Shown: piece after piece, positions 34,781 through 48,689 of the stretch
Layout of the letters: each line of letters opens with the position of its first letter
How positions within the stretch are numbered: position 1 is the stretch's first letter
Assembly (NCBI GenBank): GCA_949752795.1
Contig: CATKHW010000293.1
Span: forward strand, 310,001-374,000
Reading direction: 5' to 3'
DNA: 64,000 nt
DNA from: Hyperoodon ampullatus
Taxonomy: Eukaryota > Chordata > Mammalia > Artiodactyla > Ziphiidae
Notes under the pieces: model-generated
What the model was told of the DNA's origin: nothing
The model's input: the letters and a program-made list of their open reading frames with translations, nothing else
Databases searched by the model: none
Program-made: the position numbers and the translations under genes

Positions 34781-36518
34781 CCATTCCATGGGTCCGAACT
34801 CTCCAGGTTGAAGGGAATATTACTACAGCTATAACATGTGCGGGAAACATAGAGAACGGACACAATGTGAATACGAAAGGTTTCTAAAACTCAACGAATA
34901 GTCCCTCTCCTGGTGCTCCGGTTTGACTTTCCGTCTGCTTTACTATCAACCTCCCAACTTGGAGAGACAGCCCCTTTAACCTCTTGGTTCGTACAGGTTG
35001 CCAATTTGGCAGAGGATGAAAGGGTAGAGGGAGAACCAATGAGAGAGTAGCTGTTAGGCATTTGGACGGTCACATATCACTGTAATTTCCCGGCAGGAAG
35101 AAGAATTAACCAAATTCTCAGCACCCACCGGGAACCAGTATAGGTCCTGAACCAAAATTTTGGACTTGCGGTTAGCTCACCAAAAACGAGTTGAAAAATG
35201 GAGCTCAGGGGCACAGCAATTCACAAACTGGCCGAGTAATAAAGGACAACTATCGTCCAAAAATCTGTTGAGGGAAGGCAACGAGGCGGACTTGAAAGCG
35301 AGGCAGAATAGCAGGAAACAGATTTCAAGAGGTACGTTGGAATCGCCTTTAAAGCACAGGAAGAGGGGCACAACTTCGACAATGATGCACTTGGCCAAAA
35401 AGGGCGTATGCGTTTTCTCCTGAATATATTCAGGAGAAAACGCATACGCCCTTTTTGGCCAAGCAAGCAAGCGGGCAATGCAAATCTGCACTACAAAGAA
35501 GTATCACTTCCCACCGGTCAAAAGGGACATCCACAAAATGTGTAAGAACAAGAAAGGCAAGACAGGCCCTGGAGAACAGGGAGCCTTGTTATGCTGATGG
35601 GCGGGATGTAAATTGCCAACTGCCTCTCTGGAGGAGTGCATTCTGTTCCCTAAAACAAGTAAAGAACAGAGCTACAGAGCCAAGGGCACTACCAGTCTAG
35701 GGAATATACCTTGGGAAAACTGAAAATCAATAAGACAGAGCCACCCCAAAATTTAGGGCTGCACTGCATACAAGGACCTCAACTTGGATACACCTTAAGT
35801 ATCCCAGAAAATATAAACATGGTTCAAAAAATTGTGGTACTTACGTACGATGGAATATCCCTCAGCCATGAAATCAATGTCATAAGACCAGTAGCAGCAA
35901 AATGGGTGGATTCAGGTACGATGATTCTAACTGAAATAAGTCACACAGAAAAAGAAACTTATCATAAGATATCACTTATGAAGATCCTGTAAACATGGCT
36001 ACACTTGAACTGAGTTAGGAAAGAGGACAGTGTCTCACATTTAGAAAACACTCTTATACCTGCTTAAGGGGGAAGGAGAGGTGGGGTGATGCATAAAACC
36101 AGAGTTTGATATAAGCACAGGTACCGTTCCAAAAACCAACTATGGAATAGACAAGACCTACACCGTCCTCAGCGAAAGGGACTCAAAACCCCATATTTCC
36201 CACAGAGGAAAATATCTGACTAGTAAGAATCTTAAAACCTATGTATTGATATGTCTCCGTAAGGGAATCAAGTGTGTCTAGACTGGCATAAACATGGCAG
36301 CGAGAATCAGCTCAAACCCACTATAAAAAGGAATTTCAAAAACAAAACAAAAAAACTGGGAAATTCTTTACAATTCCTTCAGGGTCTCTGATGAAGGCTG
36401 GAATGACCCTATCTACAACGACAGCTGGATGTGGCATAAGGAGGGACACTTGGGACTGAGACGATTGGTGAGATTGGGTGAGCAAATGCAGACCCTTTAA
36501 AGCAATAATGCATGGCAC
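34781..36518 (+). repeat. Satellite unit U21 (type D, 1,738 bp)
   Basis: Palindrome 35390-35463, perfect. One base missing near 35122 (cagcaccc for cagccaccc). Own marks: ggttagctc near 35171 and attctaactg near 35929. Lacks the palindrome change of U10 and U14. Confidence 0.9.
35390..35463. mobile_element. Mariner-MITE-like palindrome, U21
   Basis: Perfect. Confidence 0.78.
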
Positions 36519-38256
36519 CCATTCCATGGGTCCGAACTCTCCAGGTTGAAGGGAATATTACTACAGCTATAACATGTGCGGGAAACCTAGAGAACGGACA
36601 CACTGTGAATACGAAAGGTTTCTAAAACTCAACGCATAGTCCCTCCCCTGGTGCTCCGGTTTGACTTTCCATCTGCTTTACTATCAACCTCCCAACTTGG
36701 AGAGACAGCCCCTTTAACCTCTTGGTTCGCACAGGTTGCCACTTTGGCAGAGGATGAAAGGGAAGAGGGAGAACCAATGAGAGAGTAGCTGTTAGGCATT
36801 TGGACGGGCACATATCACTGTAATTTCCCGGCAGGAAGAAGAATTAACCAAATTCTCAGCCACCCACCGGGAACCAGTATAGGTCCTGAACCAAAATTTT
36901 GACTTGCGTTCAGCTCACCAAAAACGAGTTGAAAAATGGAGCTCAGGGGCACAGCAATTCACAAACTGGCTGAGTAATAAAGGACAACTATCGTCCAAAA
37001 ATCTGTTGAGGGAAGGCAACGAGGCGGACTTGAAAGCGAGGCAGAATAGCAGGAAACAGATTTCAAGAGGTACGTTGGAATCGCCTTTAAAGCACAGGAA
37101 GAGGGGCACAACTTCGACAATGATGCACTTGGCCAAAAAGGGCGTATGCGTTTTCTCCTGAATATATTCAGGAGAAAACGCATACGCCCTTTTTGGCCAA
37201 GCAAGCAAGCGGGCAATGCAAATCTGCACTACAAAGAAGTATCACTTCCCACCGGTCAAAAGGGACATCCACAAAATGTGTAAGAACAAGAAAGGCAAGA
37301 CAGGCCCTGGAGAACAGGGAGCCTTGTTATGCTGATGGGCGGGATGTAAATTGCCAACTGCCTCTCTGGAGGAGTGCATTCTGTTCCCTAAAACAAGTAA
37401 AGAACAGAGCTACAGAGCCAAGGGCACTACCAGTCTAGGGAATATACCTTGGGAAAACTGAAAATCAATAAGACAGAGCCACCCCAAAATTTAGGGCTGC
37501 ACTGCATACAAGGACCTCAACTTGGATACACCTTAAGTATCCCAGAAAATATAAACATGGTTCAAAAAATTGTGGTACTTACGTACGATGGAATATCCCT
37601 CAGCCATGAAATCAATGTCATAAGACCAGTAGCAGCAAAATGGGTGGATTCAGGTACGATGATTCTAAGTGAAATAAGTCACACAGAAAAAGAAACTTAT
37701 CATAAGATATCACTTATGAAGATCCTGTAAACATGGCTACACTTGAACTGAGTTAGGAAAGAGAACAGTGTCTCACATTTAGAAAACACTCTTATACCTG
37801 CTTAAGGGGGAAGGAGAGGTGGGGTGATGCATAAAACCAGAGTTTGATATAAGCAGAGGTACCGTTCCAAAAACCAACTATGGAATAGAAAAGACCTACA
37901 CCGTCCTCAGTGAAAGGGACTCAAAACCCCATATTTCCCGCAGAGGAAAATATCTGACTAGTAAGAATCTTAAAACCTATGTATTGATATGTCTCCGTAA
38001 GGGAATCAAGTGTGTCTAGACTGGCATAAACATGGCAGCGAGAATCAGCTCAAACCCACTATAAAAAGGAATTTCAAAAACAAAACAAAAAAACTGGGAA
38101 ATTCTTTACAATTCCTTCAGGGTCTCTGATGAAGGCTGGAATGACCCTATCTACAACGACAGCTGGATGTGGCATAAGGAGGGACACTTGGGACTGAGAC
38201 GATTGGTGAGATTGGGTGAGCAAATGCAGACCCTTTAAAGCAATAATGCATGGCAC
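36519..38256 (+). repeat. Satellite unit U22 (type E, 1,738 bp)
   Basis: Palindrome 37128-37201, perfect. One g missing at about 36900 (ttttgac for ttttggac). Has gggaaccagt, as U31, where U11 and U15 have gcaccagt. Confidence 0.9.
37128..37201. mobile_element. Mariner-MITE-like palindrome, U22
   Basis: Perfect. Confidence 0.78.
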
Positions 38257-39994
38257 CCATTCCATGGGTCCGAACTCTCCAGGTTGAAGGGAATATTACT
38301 ACAGCTATAACATGTGTGGGAAACCTAGAGAACGGAAACACTGTGAATACGAAAGGTTTCTGAAACTCAACGAATAGTCCCTCTCCTGGTGCTCCGGTTT
38401 GACTTTCCGTCTGCTTTACTATCAACCTCCCAACTTGGAGAGACAGCCCCTTTAACCTCTTGGTTCGCACAGGTTGCCAATTTGGCAGAGGATGAAAGGG
38501 AAGAGGGAGAACCAATGAGAGAGTAGCTGTTAGGCATTTGGACGGGCACATATCAATGTAATTTCCCGGCAGGAAGAAGAATTAACCAAATTCTCAGCCA
38601 CCCACCGGGAACCAGTATAGGTCCTGAACCAAAATTTTGGACTTGCGGTCAGCTCACCAAAAACGAGTTGAAAAATGGAGCTCAGGGGCACAGCAATTCA
38701 CAAACTGGCCGAGTAATAAAGGACAACTATCGTCCAAAAATCTGTTGAGGGAAGGCAACGAGGCGGACTTGAAAGCGAGGCAGAATAGCAGGAAACAGAT
38801 TTCAAGAGGTACGTTGGAATCACCTTTAAAGCACAGGAAGAGGGGCACAACTTCGACAATGATGCACTTGGCCAAAAAGGGCGTATGCGTTTTCTCCTGA
38901 ATATATTCAGGAGAAAACGCATACGCCCTTTTAGGCCAAGCAAGCAAGCGGGCAATGCAAATCTGCACTACAAAGAAGTATCACTTCCCACCGGTCAAAA
39001 GGGACATCCACAAAATGTGTAAGAACAAGAAAGGCAAGACAGGCCCTGGAGAACAGGGAGCCTTGTTATGCTGATGGGCGGGATGTAAATTGCCAACTGC
39101 CTCTCTGGAGGAGTGCATTCTGTTCCCTAAAACAAGTAAAGAACAGAGCTACAGAGCCAAGGGCACTACCAGTCTAGGGAATATACCTTGGGAAAACTGA
39201 AAATCAATAAGACAGAGCCACCCCAAAATTTAGGGCTGCACTGCATACAAGGACCTCAACTTGGATACACCTTAAGTATCCCAGAAAATATAAACATGGT
39301 TCAAAAAATTGTGGTACTTACGTACGATGGAATATCCCTCAGCCATGAAATCAATGTCATAAGACCAGTAGCAGCAAAATGGGTGGATTCAGGTACGATG
39401 ATTCTAAGTGAAATAAGTCACACAAAAAAGAAACTTATCATAAGATATCACTTATGAAGATCCTGTAAACATGGCTACACTTGAACTGAGTTAGGAAAGA
39501 GAGCAGTGTCTCACATTTAGAAAACACTCTTATACCTGCTTAAGGGGGAAGGAGAGGTGGGGTGATGCATAAAACCAGAGTTTGATATAAGCACAGGTAC
39601 CGTTCCAAAAACCAACTATGGAATAGACAAGACCTACACCGTCCTCAGCGAAAGGGACTCAAAACCCCATATTTCCCACAGAGGAAAATATCTGACTAGT
39701 AAGAATCTTAAAACCTATGTATTGATATGTCTCTGTAAGGGAATCAAGTGTGTCTAGACTGGCATAAACATGGCAGCGAGAATCAGCTCAAACCCACTAT
39801 AAAAAGGAATTTCAAAAACAAAACAAAAAAACTGGGAAATTCTTTACAATTCCTTCAGGGTCTCTGATGAAGGCTGGAATGACCCTATCTACAACGACAG
39901 CTGGATGTGGCATAAGGAGGGACACTTGGGACTGAGACGATTGGTGAGATTGGGTGAGCAAATGCAGACCCTTTAAATCACAAATGCCTGGCAC
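38257..39994 (+). repeat. Satellite unit U23 (type F, 1,738 bp)
   Basis: Palindrome 38867-38940 with a at 38933. One g missing near 39425 (cacacaaaaaag), which shifts the C-terminal ORF2 relic frame. Four-base cluster at 39978-39988. Confidence 0.9.
38867..38940. mobile_element. Mariner-MITE-like palindrome, U23
   Basis: One mismatch (a at 38933), type F. Confidence 0.77.
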
Positions 39995-41733
39995 CCATTC
40001 CATGGGTCCGAACTCTCCAGGTTGAAGGGAATATTACTACAGCTATAACATGTGCGGGAAACCTAGAGAACGGACACACTGTGAATACGAAAGGTTTCTA
40101 AAACTCAACGCATAGTCCCTCCCCTGGTGCTCCGGTTTGTCTTTCCATCTGCTTTACTATCAACCTCCCAACTTGGAGAGACAGCCCCTTTAACCTCTTG
40201 GTTCGCACAGGTTGCCAATTTGGCAGAGGATGAAAGGGAAGAGGGAGAACCAATGAGAGAGTAGCTGTTAGGCATTTGGACGGGCACATATCACTGTAAT
40301 TTCCCGGCAGGAAGAAGAATTAACCAAATTCTCAGCCACCCACCGGGAACCAGTATAGGTCCTGAACCAAAATTTTGGACTTGCGGTCAGCTCACCAAAA
40401 ACGAGTTGAAAAATGGAGCTCAGGGGCACAGCAATTCACAAACTGGCCAAGTAATAAAGGACAACTATCATCCAAAAATCTGTTGAGGGAAGGCAACGAG
40501 GCGGACTTGAATGCGAGGCAGAATAGCAGGAAACAGATTTCAAGAGGTACGATGGAATCGCCTTTAAAGCACAGGAAGAGGGGCACAACTTCGACAATGA
40601 TGCACTTGGCCAAAAAGGGCGTATGCGTTTTCTCCTGAATATATTCAGGAGAAAACGCATACGCCCTTTTTGGCCAAGCAAGCAAGCGGGCAATGCAAAT
40701 CTGCACTACAAAGAAGTATCACTTCCCACCGGTCAAAAGGGACATCCACAAAATGTGTAAGAACAAGAAAGGCAAGACAGGCCCTGGAGAACAGGGAGCC
40801 TTGTTATGCTGATGGGCGGGATGTAAATTGCCAACTGCCTCTCTGGAGGAGTGCATTCTGTTCCCTAAAACAAGTAAAGAACAGAGCTACAGAGCCAAGG
40901 GCACTACCAGTCTAGGGAATATACCTTGGGAAAACTGAAAATCAATAAGACAGAGCCACCCCAAAATTTAGGGCTGCACTGCATACAAGGACCTCAACTT
41001 GGATACACCTTAAGTATCCCAGAAAATATAAACATGGTTCAAAAAATTGTGGTACTTACGTACGATGGAATATCCCTCAGCCATGAAATCAATGTCATAA
41101 GACCAGTAGCAGCAAAATGGGTGGATTCAGGTACGATGATTCTAAGTGAAATAAGTCACACAGAAAAAGAAACTTATCATAAGATATCACTTATGAAGAT
41201 CCTGTAAACATGGCTACACTTGAACTGAGTTAGGAAAGAGAACAGTGTCTCACATTTAGAAAACACTCTTATACCTGCTTAAGGGGGAAGGAGAGGTGGG
41301 GTGATGCATAAAACCAGAGTTTGATATAAGCACAGGTACCGTTCCAAAAACCAACTATGGAATAGACAAGACCTACACCGTCCTCAGCGAAAGGGACTCA
41401 AAACCCCATATTTCCCGCAGAGGAAAATATCTGACTAGTAAGAATCTTAAAACCTATGTATTGATATGTCTCCGTAAGGGAATCAAGTGTGTCTAGACTG
41501 GCATAAACATGGCAGCGAGAATCAGCTCAAACCCACTATAAAAAGGAATTTCAAAAACAAAACAAAAAAACTGGGAAATTCTTTACAATTCCTTCAGGGT
41601 CTCTGATGAAAGCTGGAATGACCCTATCTACAACGACAGCTGGATGTGGCATAAGGAGGGACACTTGGGACTGAGACGATTGGTGAGATTGGGTGAGCAA
41701 ATGCAGACCCTTTAAAGCAATAATGCATGGCAC
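39995..41733 (+). repeat. Satellite unit U24 (type G)
   Basis: Palindrome 40605-40678, perfect. Copy of U17, but with ggtgctcc where the other G units have ggcgctcc. Confidence 0.9.
40605..40678. mobile_element. Mariner-MITE-like palindrome, U24
   Basis: Perfect. Confidence 0.78.
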
Positions 41734-43472
41734 CCATTCCATGGGTCCGAACTCTCCAGGTTGAAGGGAATATTACTACAGCTATAACATGTGCGGGAAA
41801 CCTAGAGAACGGACACACTGTGAATACGAAAGGTTTCTAAAACTCAACGCATAGTCCCTCTCCTGGTGCTCCGGTTTGACTTTCCGTCTGCTTTACTATC
41901 AACCTCCCAACTTGGAGAGACAGCCCCTTTAACCTCTTGGTTCGCACAGGTTGCCAATTTGGCAGAGGATGAAAGGGAAGAGGGAGAACCAATGAGAGAG
42001 TAGCTGTTAGGCATTTGGAGGGGCACATATCACTGTAATTTCCCGGCAGGAAGAAGAATTAACCAAATTCTCAGCCACCCACCGGGAACCAGTATAGGTC
42101 CTGAACCAAAATTTTGGACTTGCGGTCAGCTCACCAAAAGCGAGTTGAAAAATGGAGCTCAGGGGCACAGCAATTCACAAACTGGCCGAGTAATAAAGGA
42201 CAACTATCGTCCAAAAATCTGTTGAGGGAAGGCAACGAGGCGGACTTGAAAGCGAGGCAGAATAGCAGGAAACAGATTTCAAGAGGTACGTTGGAATCGC
42301 CTTTAAAGCACAGGAAGAGGGGCACAACTTCGACAATGATGCACTTGGCCAAAAAGGGCGTATGCGTTTTCTCCTGAATATATTCAGGAGAAAACGCATA
42401 CGCCCTTTTTGGCCAAGCAAGCAAGCGGGCAATGCAAATCTGCACTACAAAGAAGTATCACTTCCCACCGGTCAAAAGGGACATCCACAAAATGTGTAAG
42501 AACAAGAAAGGCAAGACAGGCCCTGGAGAACAGGGAGCCTTGTTATGCTGATGGGCGGGATGTAAATTGCCAACTGCCTCTCTGGAGGAGTGCATTCTGT
42601 TCCCTAAAACAAGTAAAGAACAGAGCTGCAGAGCCAAGGGCACTACCAGTCTAGGGAATATACCTTGGGAAAACTGAAAATCAATAAGACAGAGCCACCC
42701 CAAAATTTAGGGCTGCACTGCATACAAGGACCTCAACTTGGATACACCTTAAGTATCCCAGAAAATATAAACATGGTTCAAAAAATTGTGGTACTTACGT
42801 ACGATGGAATATCCCTCAGCCATGAAATCAATGTCATAAGACCAGTAGCAGCAAAATGGGTGGATTCAGGTACGATGATTCTAAGTGAAATAAGTCACAC
42901 AGAAAAAGAAACTTATCATAAGATATCACTTATGAAGATCCTGTAAACATGGCTACACTTGAACTGAGTTAGGAAAGAGAACAGTGTCTCACATTTAGAA
43001 AACACTCTTATACCTGCTTAAGGGGGAAGGAGAGGTGGGGTGATGCATAAAACCAGAGTTTGATATAAGCACAGGTACCGTTCCAAAAACCAACTATGGA
43101 ATAGACAAGACCTACACCGTCCTCAGCGAAAGGGACTCAAAACCCCATATTTCCCGCAGAGGAAAATATCTGACTAGTAAGAATCTTAAAACCTATGTAT
43201 TGATATGTCTCCGTAAGGGAATCAAGTGTGTCTAGACTGGCATAAACATGGCAGCGAGAATCAGCTCAAACCCACTATAAAAAGGAATTTCAAAAACAAA
43301 ACAAAAAAACTGGGAAATTCTTTACAATTCCTTCAGGGTTTCTGATGAAAGCTGGAATGACCCTATCTACAACGACAGCTGGATGTGGCATAAGGAGGGA
43401 CACTTGGGACTTAGACGATTGGTGAGATTGGTTGAGCAAATGCAGACCCTTTAAAGCAATAATGCATGGCAC
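41734..43472 (+). repeat. Satellite unit U25 (type H)
   Basis: Palindrome 42344-42417, perfect. Type H marks shared with U34: ggaggggcac, aaaagcgag, gagctgcag, and at the 3' end gggtttctg, gacttagac and ggttgagc. Confidence 0.9.
42344..42417. mobile_element. Mariner-MITE-like palindrome, U25
   Basis: Perfect. Confidence 0.78.
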
Positions 43473-45211
43473 CCATTCCATGGGTCCGAACTCTCCAGGT
43501 TGAAGGGAATGTTACTACAGCTATAACATGTGCGGGAAACCTAGAGAACGGACACACTGTGAATACGAAAGGTTTCTAAAACTCAACGCATAGTCCCTCT
43601 CCTGGTGCTCCGGTTTGACTTTCCGTCTGCTTTACTATCAACCTCCCAACTTGGAGAGACAGCCCCTTTAACCTCTTGGTTCGCACAGGTTGCCAATTTG
43701 GCAGAGGATGAAAGGGAAGAGGGAGAACCAATGAGAGAGTAGCTGTTAGGCATTTGGACGGGCACATATCACTGTAATTTCCCGGCAGGAAGAAGAATTA
43801 ACCAAATTCTCAGCCACCCACCGGGCACCAGTATAGGTCCTGAACCAAAATTTTGGACTTGCGTTCAGCTCACCAAAAACGAGTTGAAAAATGGAGCTCA
43901 GGGGCACAGCAATTCACAAACTGGCCGAGTAATAAAGGACAACTATCGTCCAAAAATCTGTTGAGGGAAGGCAACGAGGCGGACTTGAAAGCGAGGCAGA
44001 ATAGCAGGAAACAGATTTCAAGAGGTACGTTGGAATCGCCTTTAAAGCACAGGAAGAGGGGCACAACTTCGACAATGATGCACTTGGCCAAAAAGGGCGT
44101 ATGCGTTTTCTCCTGAATATATTCAGGAGAAAACGCATACGCCCTTTTTGGCCAAGCAAGCAAGCGGGCAATGCAAATCTGCACTACAAAGAAGTATCAC
44201 TTCCCACCGGTCAAAAGGGACATCCACAAAATGTGTAAGAACAAGAAAGGCAAGACAGGCCCTGGAGAACAGGGAGCCTTGTTATGCTGATGGGCGGGAT
44301 GTAAATTGCCAACTGCCTCTCTGGAGGAGTGCATTCTGTTCCCTAAAACAAGTAAAGAACAGAGCTACAGAGCCAAGGGCACTACCAGTCTAGGGAATAT
44401 ACCTTGGGAAAACTGAAAATCAATAAGACAGAGCCACCCCAAAATTTAGGGCTGCACTGCATACAAGGACCTCAACTTGGATACACCTTAAGTATCCCAG
44501 AAAATATAAACATGGTTCAAAAAATTGTGGTACTTACGTACGATGGAATATCCCTCAGCCATGAAATCAATGTCATAAGACCAGTAGCAGCAAAATGGGT
44601 GGATTCAGGTACGATGATTCTAAGTGAAATAAGTCACACAGAAAAAGAAACTTATCATAAGATATCACTTATGAAGATCCTGTAAACATGGCTACACTTG
44701 AACTGAGTTAGGAAAGAGAACAGTGTCTCACATTTAGAAAACACTCTTATACCTGCTTAAGGGGGAAGGAGAGGTGGGGTGATGCATAAAACCAGAGTTT
44801 GATATAAGCACAGGTACCATTCCAAAAACCAACTATGGATTAGACAAGACCTACACCGTCCTCAGTGAAAGGGACTCAAAACCCCATATTTCCCGCAGAG
44901 GAAAATATCTGACTAGTAAGAATCTTAAAACCTATGTATTGATATGTCTCCGTAAGGGAATCAAGTGTGTCTAGACTGGCATAAACATGGCAGCGAGAAT
45001 CAGCTCAAACCCACTATAAAAAGGAATTTCAAAAACAAAACAAAAAAACTGGGAAATTCTTTACAATTCCTTCAGGGTCTCTGATGAAATCTGGAATGAC
45101 CCTATCTACAACGACAGCTGGATGTGGCATAAGGAGGGACACTTGGGACTGAGACGATTGGTGAGATTGGGTGAGCAAATGCAGACCCTTTAAAGCAATA
45201 ATGCATGGCAC
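43473..45211 (+). repeat. Satellite unit U26 (type I)
   Basis: Palindrome 44083-44156, perfect. Type I marks shared with U35 and U37: gcaccagt with gcgttcagc, and at the 3' end ggtaccattcc, tggattagac and (also in U35) gaaatctgg. Confidence 0.9.
44083..44156. mobile_element. Mariner-MITE-like palindrome, U26
   Basis: Perfect. Confidence 0.78.
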
Positions 45212-46950
45212 CCATTCCATGGGTCCGAACTCTCCAGGTTGAAGGGAATATTACTACAGCTATAACATGTGCAGGAAACCTAGAGAACGGACACACTGTG
45301 AATACGAAAGGTTTCTAAAACTCAACGCATAGTCCCTCTCCTGGTGCTCCGGTTTGACTTTCCGTCTGCTTTACTATCAACCTCCCAACTTGGAGAGACA
45401 GCCCCTTTAACCTCTTGGTTCGCACAGGTTTCCAATTTGGCAGAGGATGAAAGGGAAGAGGGAGAACCAATGAGAGAGTAGCTGTTAGGCATTTGGAGGG
45501 GCACATATCACTGTAATTTCCCGGCAGGAAGAAGAATTAACCAAATTCTCAGCCACCCACCGGGAACCAGTATAGGTCCTGAACCAAAATTTTGGACTTG
45601 CGGTCAGCTCACCAAAAACGAGTTGAAAAATGGAGCTCAGGGGCACAGCAATTCACAAACTGGCCGAGTAATAAAGGACAACTATCGTCCAAAAATCTGT
45701 TGAGGGAAGGCAACGAGGCGGACTTGAAAGCGCGGCAGAATAGCAGGAAACAGATTTCAAGAGGTACGTTGGAATCGCCTTTAAAGCACAGGAAGAGGGG
45801 CACAACTTCGACAATGATGCACTTGGCCAAAAAGGGCGTATGCGTTTTCTCCTGAATATATTCAGGAGAAAACGCATACGCCCTTTTTGGCCAAGCAAGC
45901 AAGCGGGCAATGTAAATCTGCACTACAAAGAAGTATCACTTCCCAACAGTCAAAGGGGACATCCACAAAATGTGTAAGAACAAGAAAGGCAAGACAGGCC
46001 CTGGAGAACAGGGAGCCTTGTTATGCTGATGGGCGGGATGTAAATTGCCAACTGCCTCTCTGGAGGAGTGCATTCTGTTCCCTAAAACAAGTAAAGAACA
46101 GAGCTACAGAGCCAAGGGCACTACCAGTCTAGGGAATATACCTTGGGAAAACTGAAAATCAATAAGACAGAGCCACCCCAAAATTTAGGGCTGCACTGCA
46201 TACAAGGACCTCAACTTGGATACACCTTAAGTATCCCAGAAAATATAAACATGGTTCAAAAAATTGTGGTACTTACGTATGATGGAATATCCCTCAGCCA
46301 TGAAATCAATGTCATAAGACCAGTAGCAGCAAAATGGGTGGATTCAGGTACGATGATTCTAAGTGAAATAAGTCACACAGAAAAAGAAACTTATCATAAG
46401 ATATCACTTATGAAGATCCTGTAAACATGGCTACACTTGAACTGAGTTAGGAAAGAGAACAGTGTCTCACATTTAGAAAACACTCTTATACCTGCTTAAG
46501 GGGGAAGGAGAGGTGGGGTGATGCATAAAACCAGAGTTTGATATAAGCACAGGTACCGTTCCAAAAACCAACTATGGAATAGACAAGACCTACACCGTCC
46601 TCAGTGAAAGGGACTCAAAACCCCATATTTACCGCAGAGGAAAATATCTGACTAGTAAGAATCTTAAAACCTATGTATTGATATGTCTCCTTAAGGGAAT
46701 CAAGTGTGTCTAGACTGGCATAAACATGGCAGCGAGAATCAGCTCAAACCCACTATAAAAAGGAATTTCAAAAACAAAACAAAAAAACTGGGAAATTCTT
46801 TACAATTCCTTCAGGGTCTCTGATGAAAGCTGGAATGACCCTATCTACAACGACAGCTGGATGTGGCATAAGGAGGGACACTTGGGACTGAGACGATTGG
46901 TGAGATTGGGTGAGCAAATGCAGACCCTTTAAAGCAATAATGCATGGCAC
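45212..46950 (+). repeat. Satellite unit U27 (type J)
   Basis: Palindrome 45822-45895, perfect. Type J marks shared with the 5' half of U36: gtgcaggaaac and caggtttccaa. Own marks: gcgcggcag, aatgtaaatc, cccaacagtcaaagggg and atttaccgcag. Confidence 0.9.
45822..45895. mobile_element. Mariner-MITE-like palindrome, U27
   Basis: Perfect, although the unit has several private changes on either side of it. Confidence 0.78.
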
Positions 46951-48689
46951 CCATTCCATGGGTCCGAACTCTCCAGGTTGAAGGGAATATTACTACAGCT
47001 ATAACATGTGCGGGAAACCTAGAGAACGGACACACTGTGAATACGAAAGGTTTCTAAAACTCAACGCATAGTCCCTCTCCTGGTGCTCCGGTTTGACTTT
47101 CCGTCTGCTTTACTATCAACCTCCCAACTTGGAGAGACAGCCCCTTTAACCTCTTGGTTCGCACAGGTTGCCAATTTGGCAGAGGATGAAAGGGAAGAGG
47201 GAGAACCAATGAGAGATTAGCTGTTATGCATTTGGACGGGCACATATCACTGTAATTTCCCGGCAGGAAGAAGAATTAACCAAATTCTCAGCCACCCACC
47301 GGGAACCAGTATAGGTCCTGAACCAAAATTTTGGACTTGCGGTCAGCTCACCGAAAACGAGTTGAAAAATGGAGCTCAGGGGCACAGCAATTCACAAACT
47401 GGCCGAGTAATAAAGGACAACTATCGTCCAAAAATCTGTTGAGGGAAGGCAACGAGGCGGACTTGAAAGCGAGGCAGAATAGCAGGAAACAGATTTCAAG
47501 AGGTACGTTGGAATCGCCTTTAAAGCACAGGAAGAGGGGCACAACTTCGACAATGATGCACTTGGCCAAAAAGGGCGTATGCGTTTTCTCCTGAATATAT
47601 TCAGGAGAAAACGCATACGCCCTTTTTGGCCAAGCAAGCAAGCGGGCAATGCAAATCTGCACTACAAAGAAGTATCACTTCCCACCGGTCAAAAGGGACA
47701 TCCACAAAATGTGTAAGAACAAGAAAGGCAAGACAGGCCCTGGAGAACAGGGAGCCTTGTTATGCTGATGGGCGGGATGTAAATTGCCAACTGCCTCTCT
47801 GGAGGAGTGCATTCTGTTCCCTAAAACAAGTAAAGAACAGAGCTACAGAGCCAAGGGCACTACCAGTCTAGGGAATATACCTTGGGAAAACTGAAAATCA
47901 ATAAGACAGAGCCACCCCAAAATTTAGGGCTGCACTGCATACAAGGACCTCAACTTGGATACACCTTAAGTATCCCAGAAAATATAAACATGGTTCAAAA
48001 AATTGTGGTACTTACATACGATGGAATATCCCTCAGCCATGAAATCAATGTCATAAGACCAGTAGCAGCAAAATGGGTGGATTCAGGTACGATGATTCTA
48101 AGTGAAATAAGTCACACAGAAAAAGAAACTTATCATAAGATATCACTTATGAAGATCCTGTAAACATGGCTACACTTGAACTGAGTTAGGAAAGAGAACA
48201 GTGTCTCACATTTAGAAAACACTCTTATACCTGCTTAAGGGGGAAGGAGAGGTGGGGTGATGCATAAAACCAGAGTTTGATATAAGCACAGGTACCGTTC
48301 CAAAAACCAACTATGGAATAGACAAGACCTACACCGTCCTCAGCGAAAGGGACTCAAAACCCCATATTTCCCGCAGAGGAAAATATCTGACTAGTAAGAA
48401 TCTTAAAACCTATGTATTGATATGTCTCCGTAAGGGAATCAAGTGTGTCTAGACTGGCATAAACATGGCAGCGAGAATCAGCTCAAACCCACTATAAAAA
48501 GGAATTTCAAAAACAAAACAAAAAAACTGGGAAATTCTTTACAATTCCTTCAGGGTCTCTGATGAAGGCTGGAATCACCCTATCTACAACGACAGCTGGA
48601 TGTGGCATAAGGAGGGACACTTGGGACTGAGACGATTGGTGAGATTGGGTGAGCAAATGCAGACCCTTTAAAGCAATAATGCATGGCAC
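46951..48689 (+). repeat. Satellite unit U28 (type K)
   Basis: Palindrome 47561-47634, perfect. Seen once: agagattagctgttatgc, caccgaaaac and cttacatacg. No sister copy in the window. Confidence 0.9.
47561..47634. mobile_element. Mariner-MITE-like palindrome, U28
   Basis: Perfect. Confidence 0.78.

Larger units (their letters stand above)
29564..41733 (+). repeat. Higher-order block ABCDEFG, copy 2 (U18-U24)
   Basis: Repeats the type order of U7-U13. Three single-base losses in U21-U23 make it 12,170 bp instead of 12,173. Confidence 0.82.
33724..45620 (+). repeat. Nine-unit repeat, upstream tract (3' part of U20 to 5' part of U27)
   Basis: Order C-D-E-F-G-H-I-J recurs nine units downstream. 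The left mark is the g at 33724 shared with 49372; the right end lies near offset 400 of U27. The ends are approximate. Confidence 0.75.
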
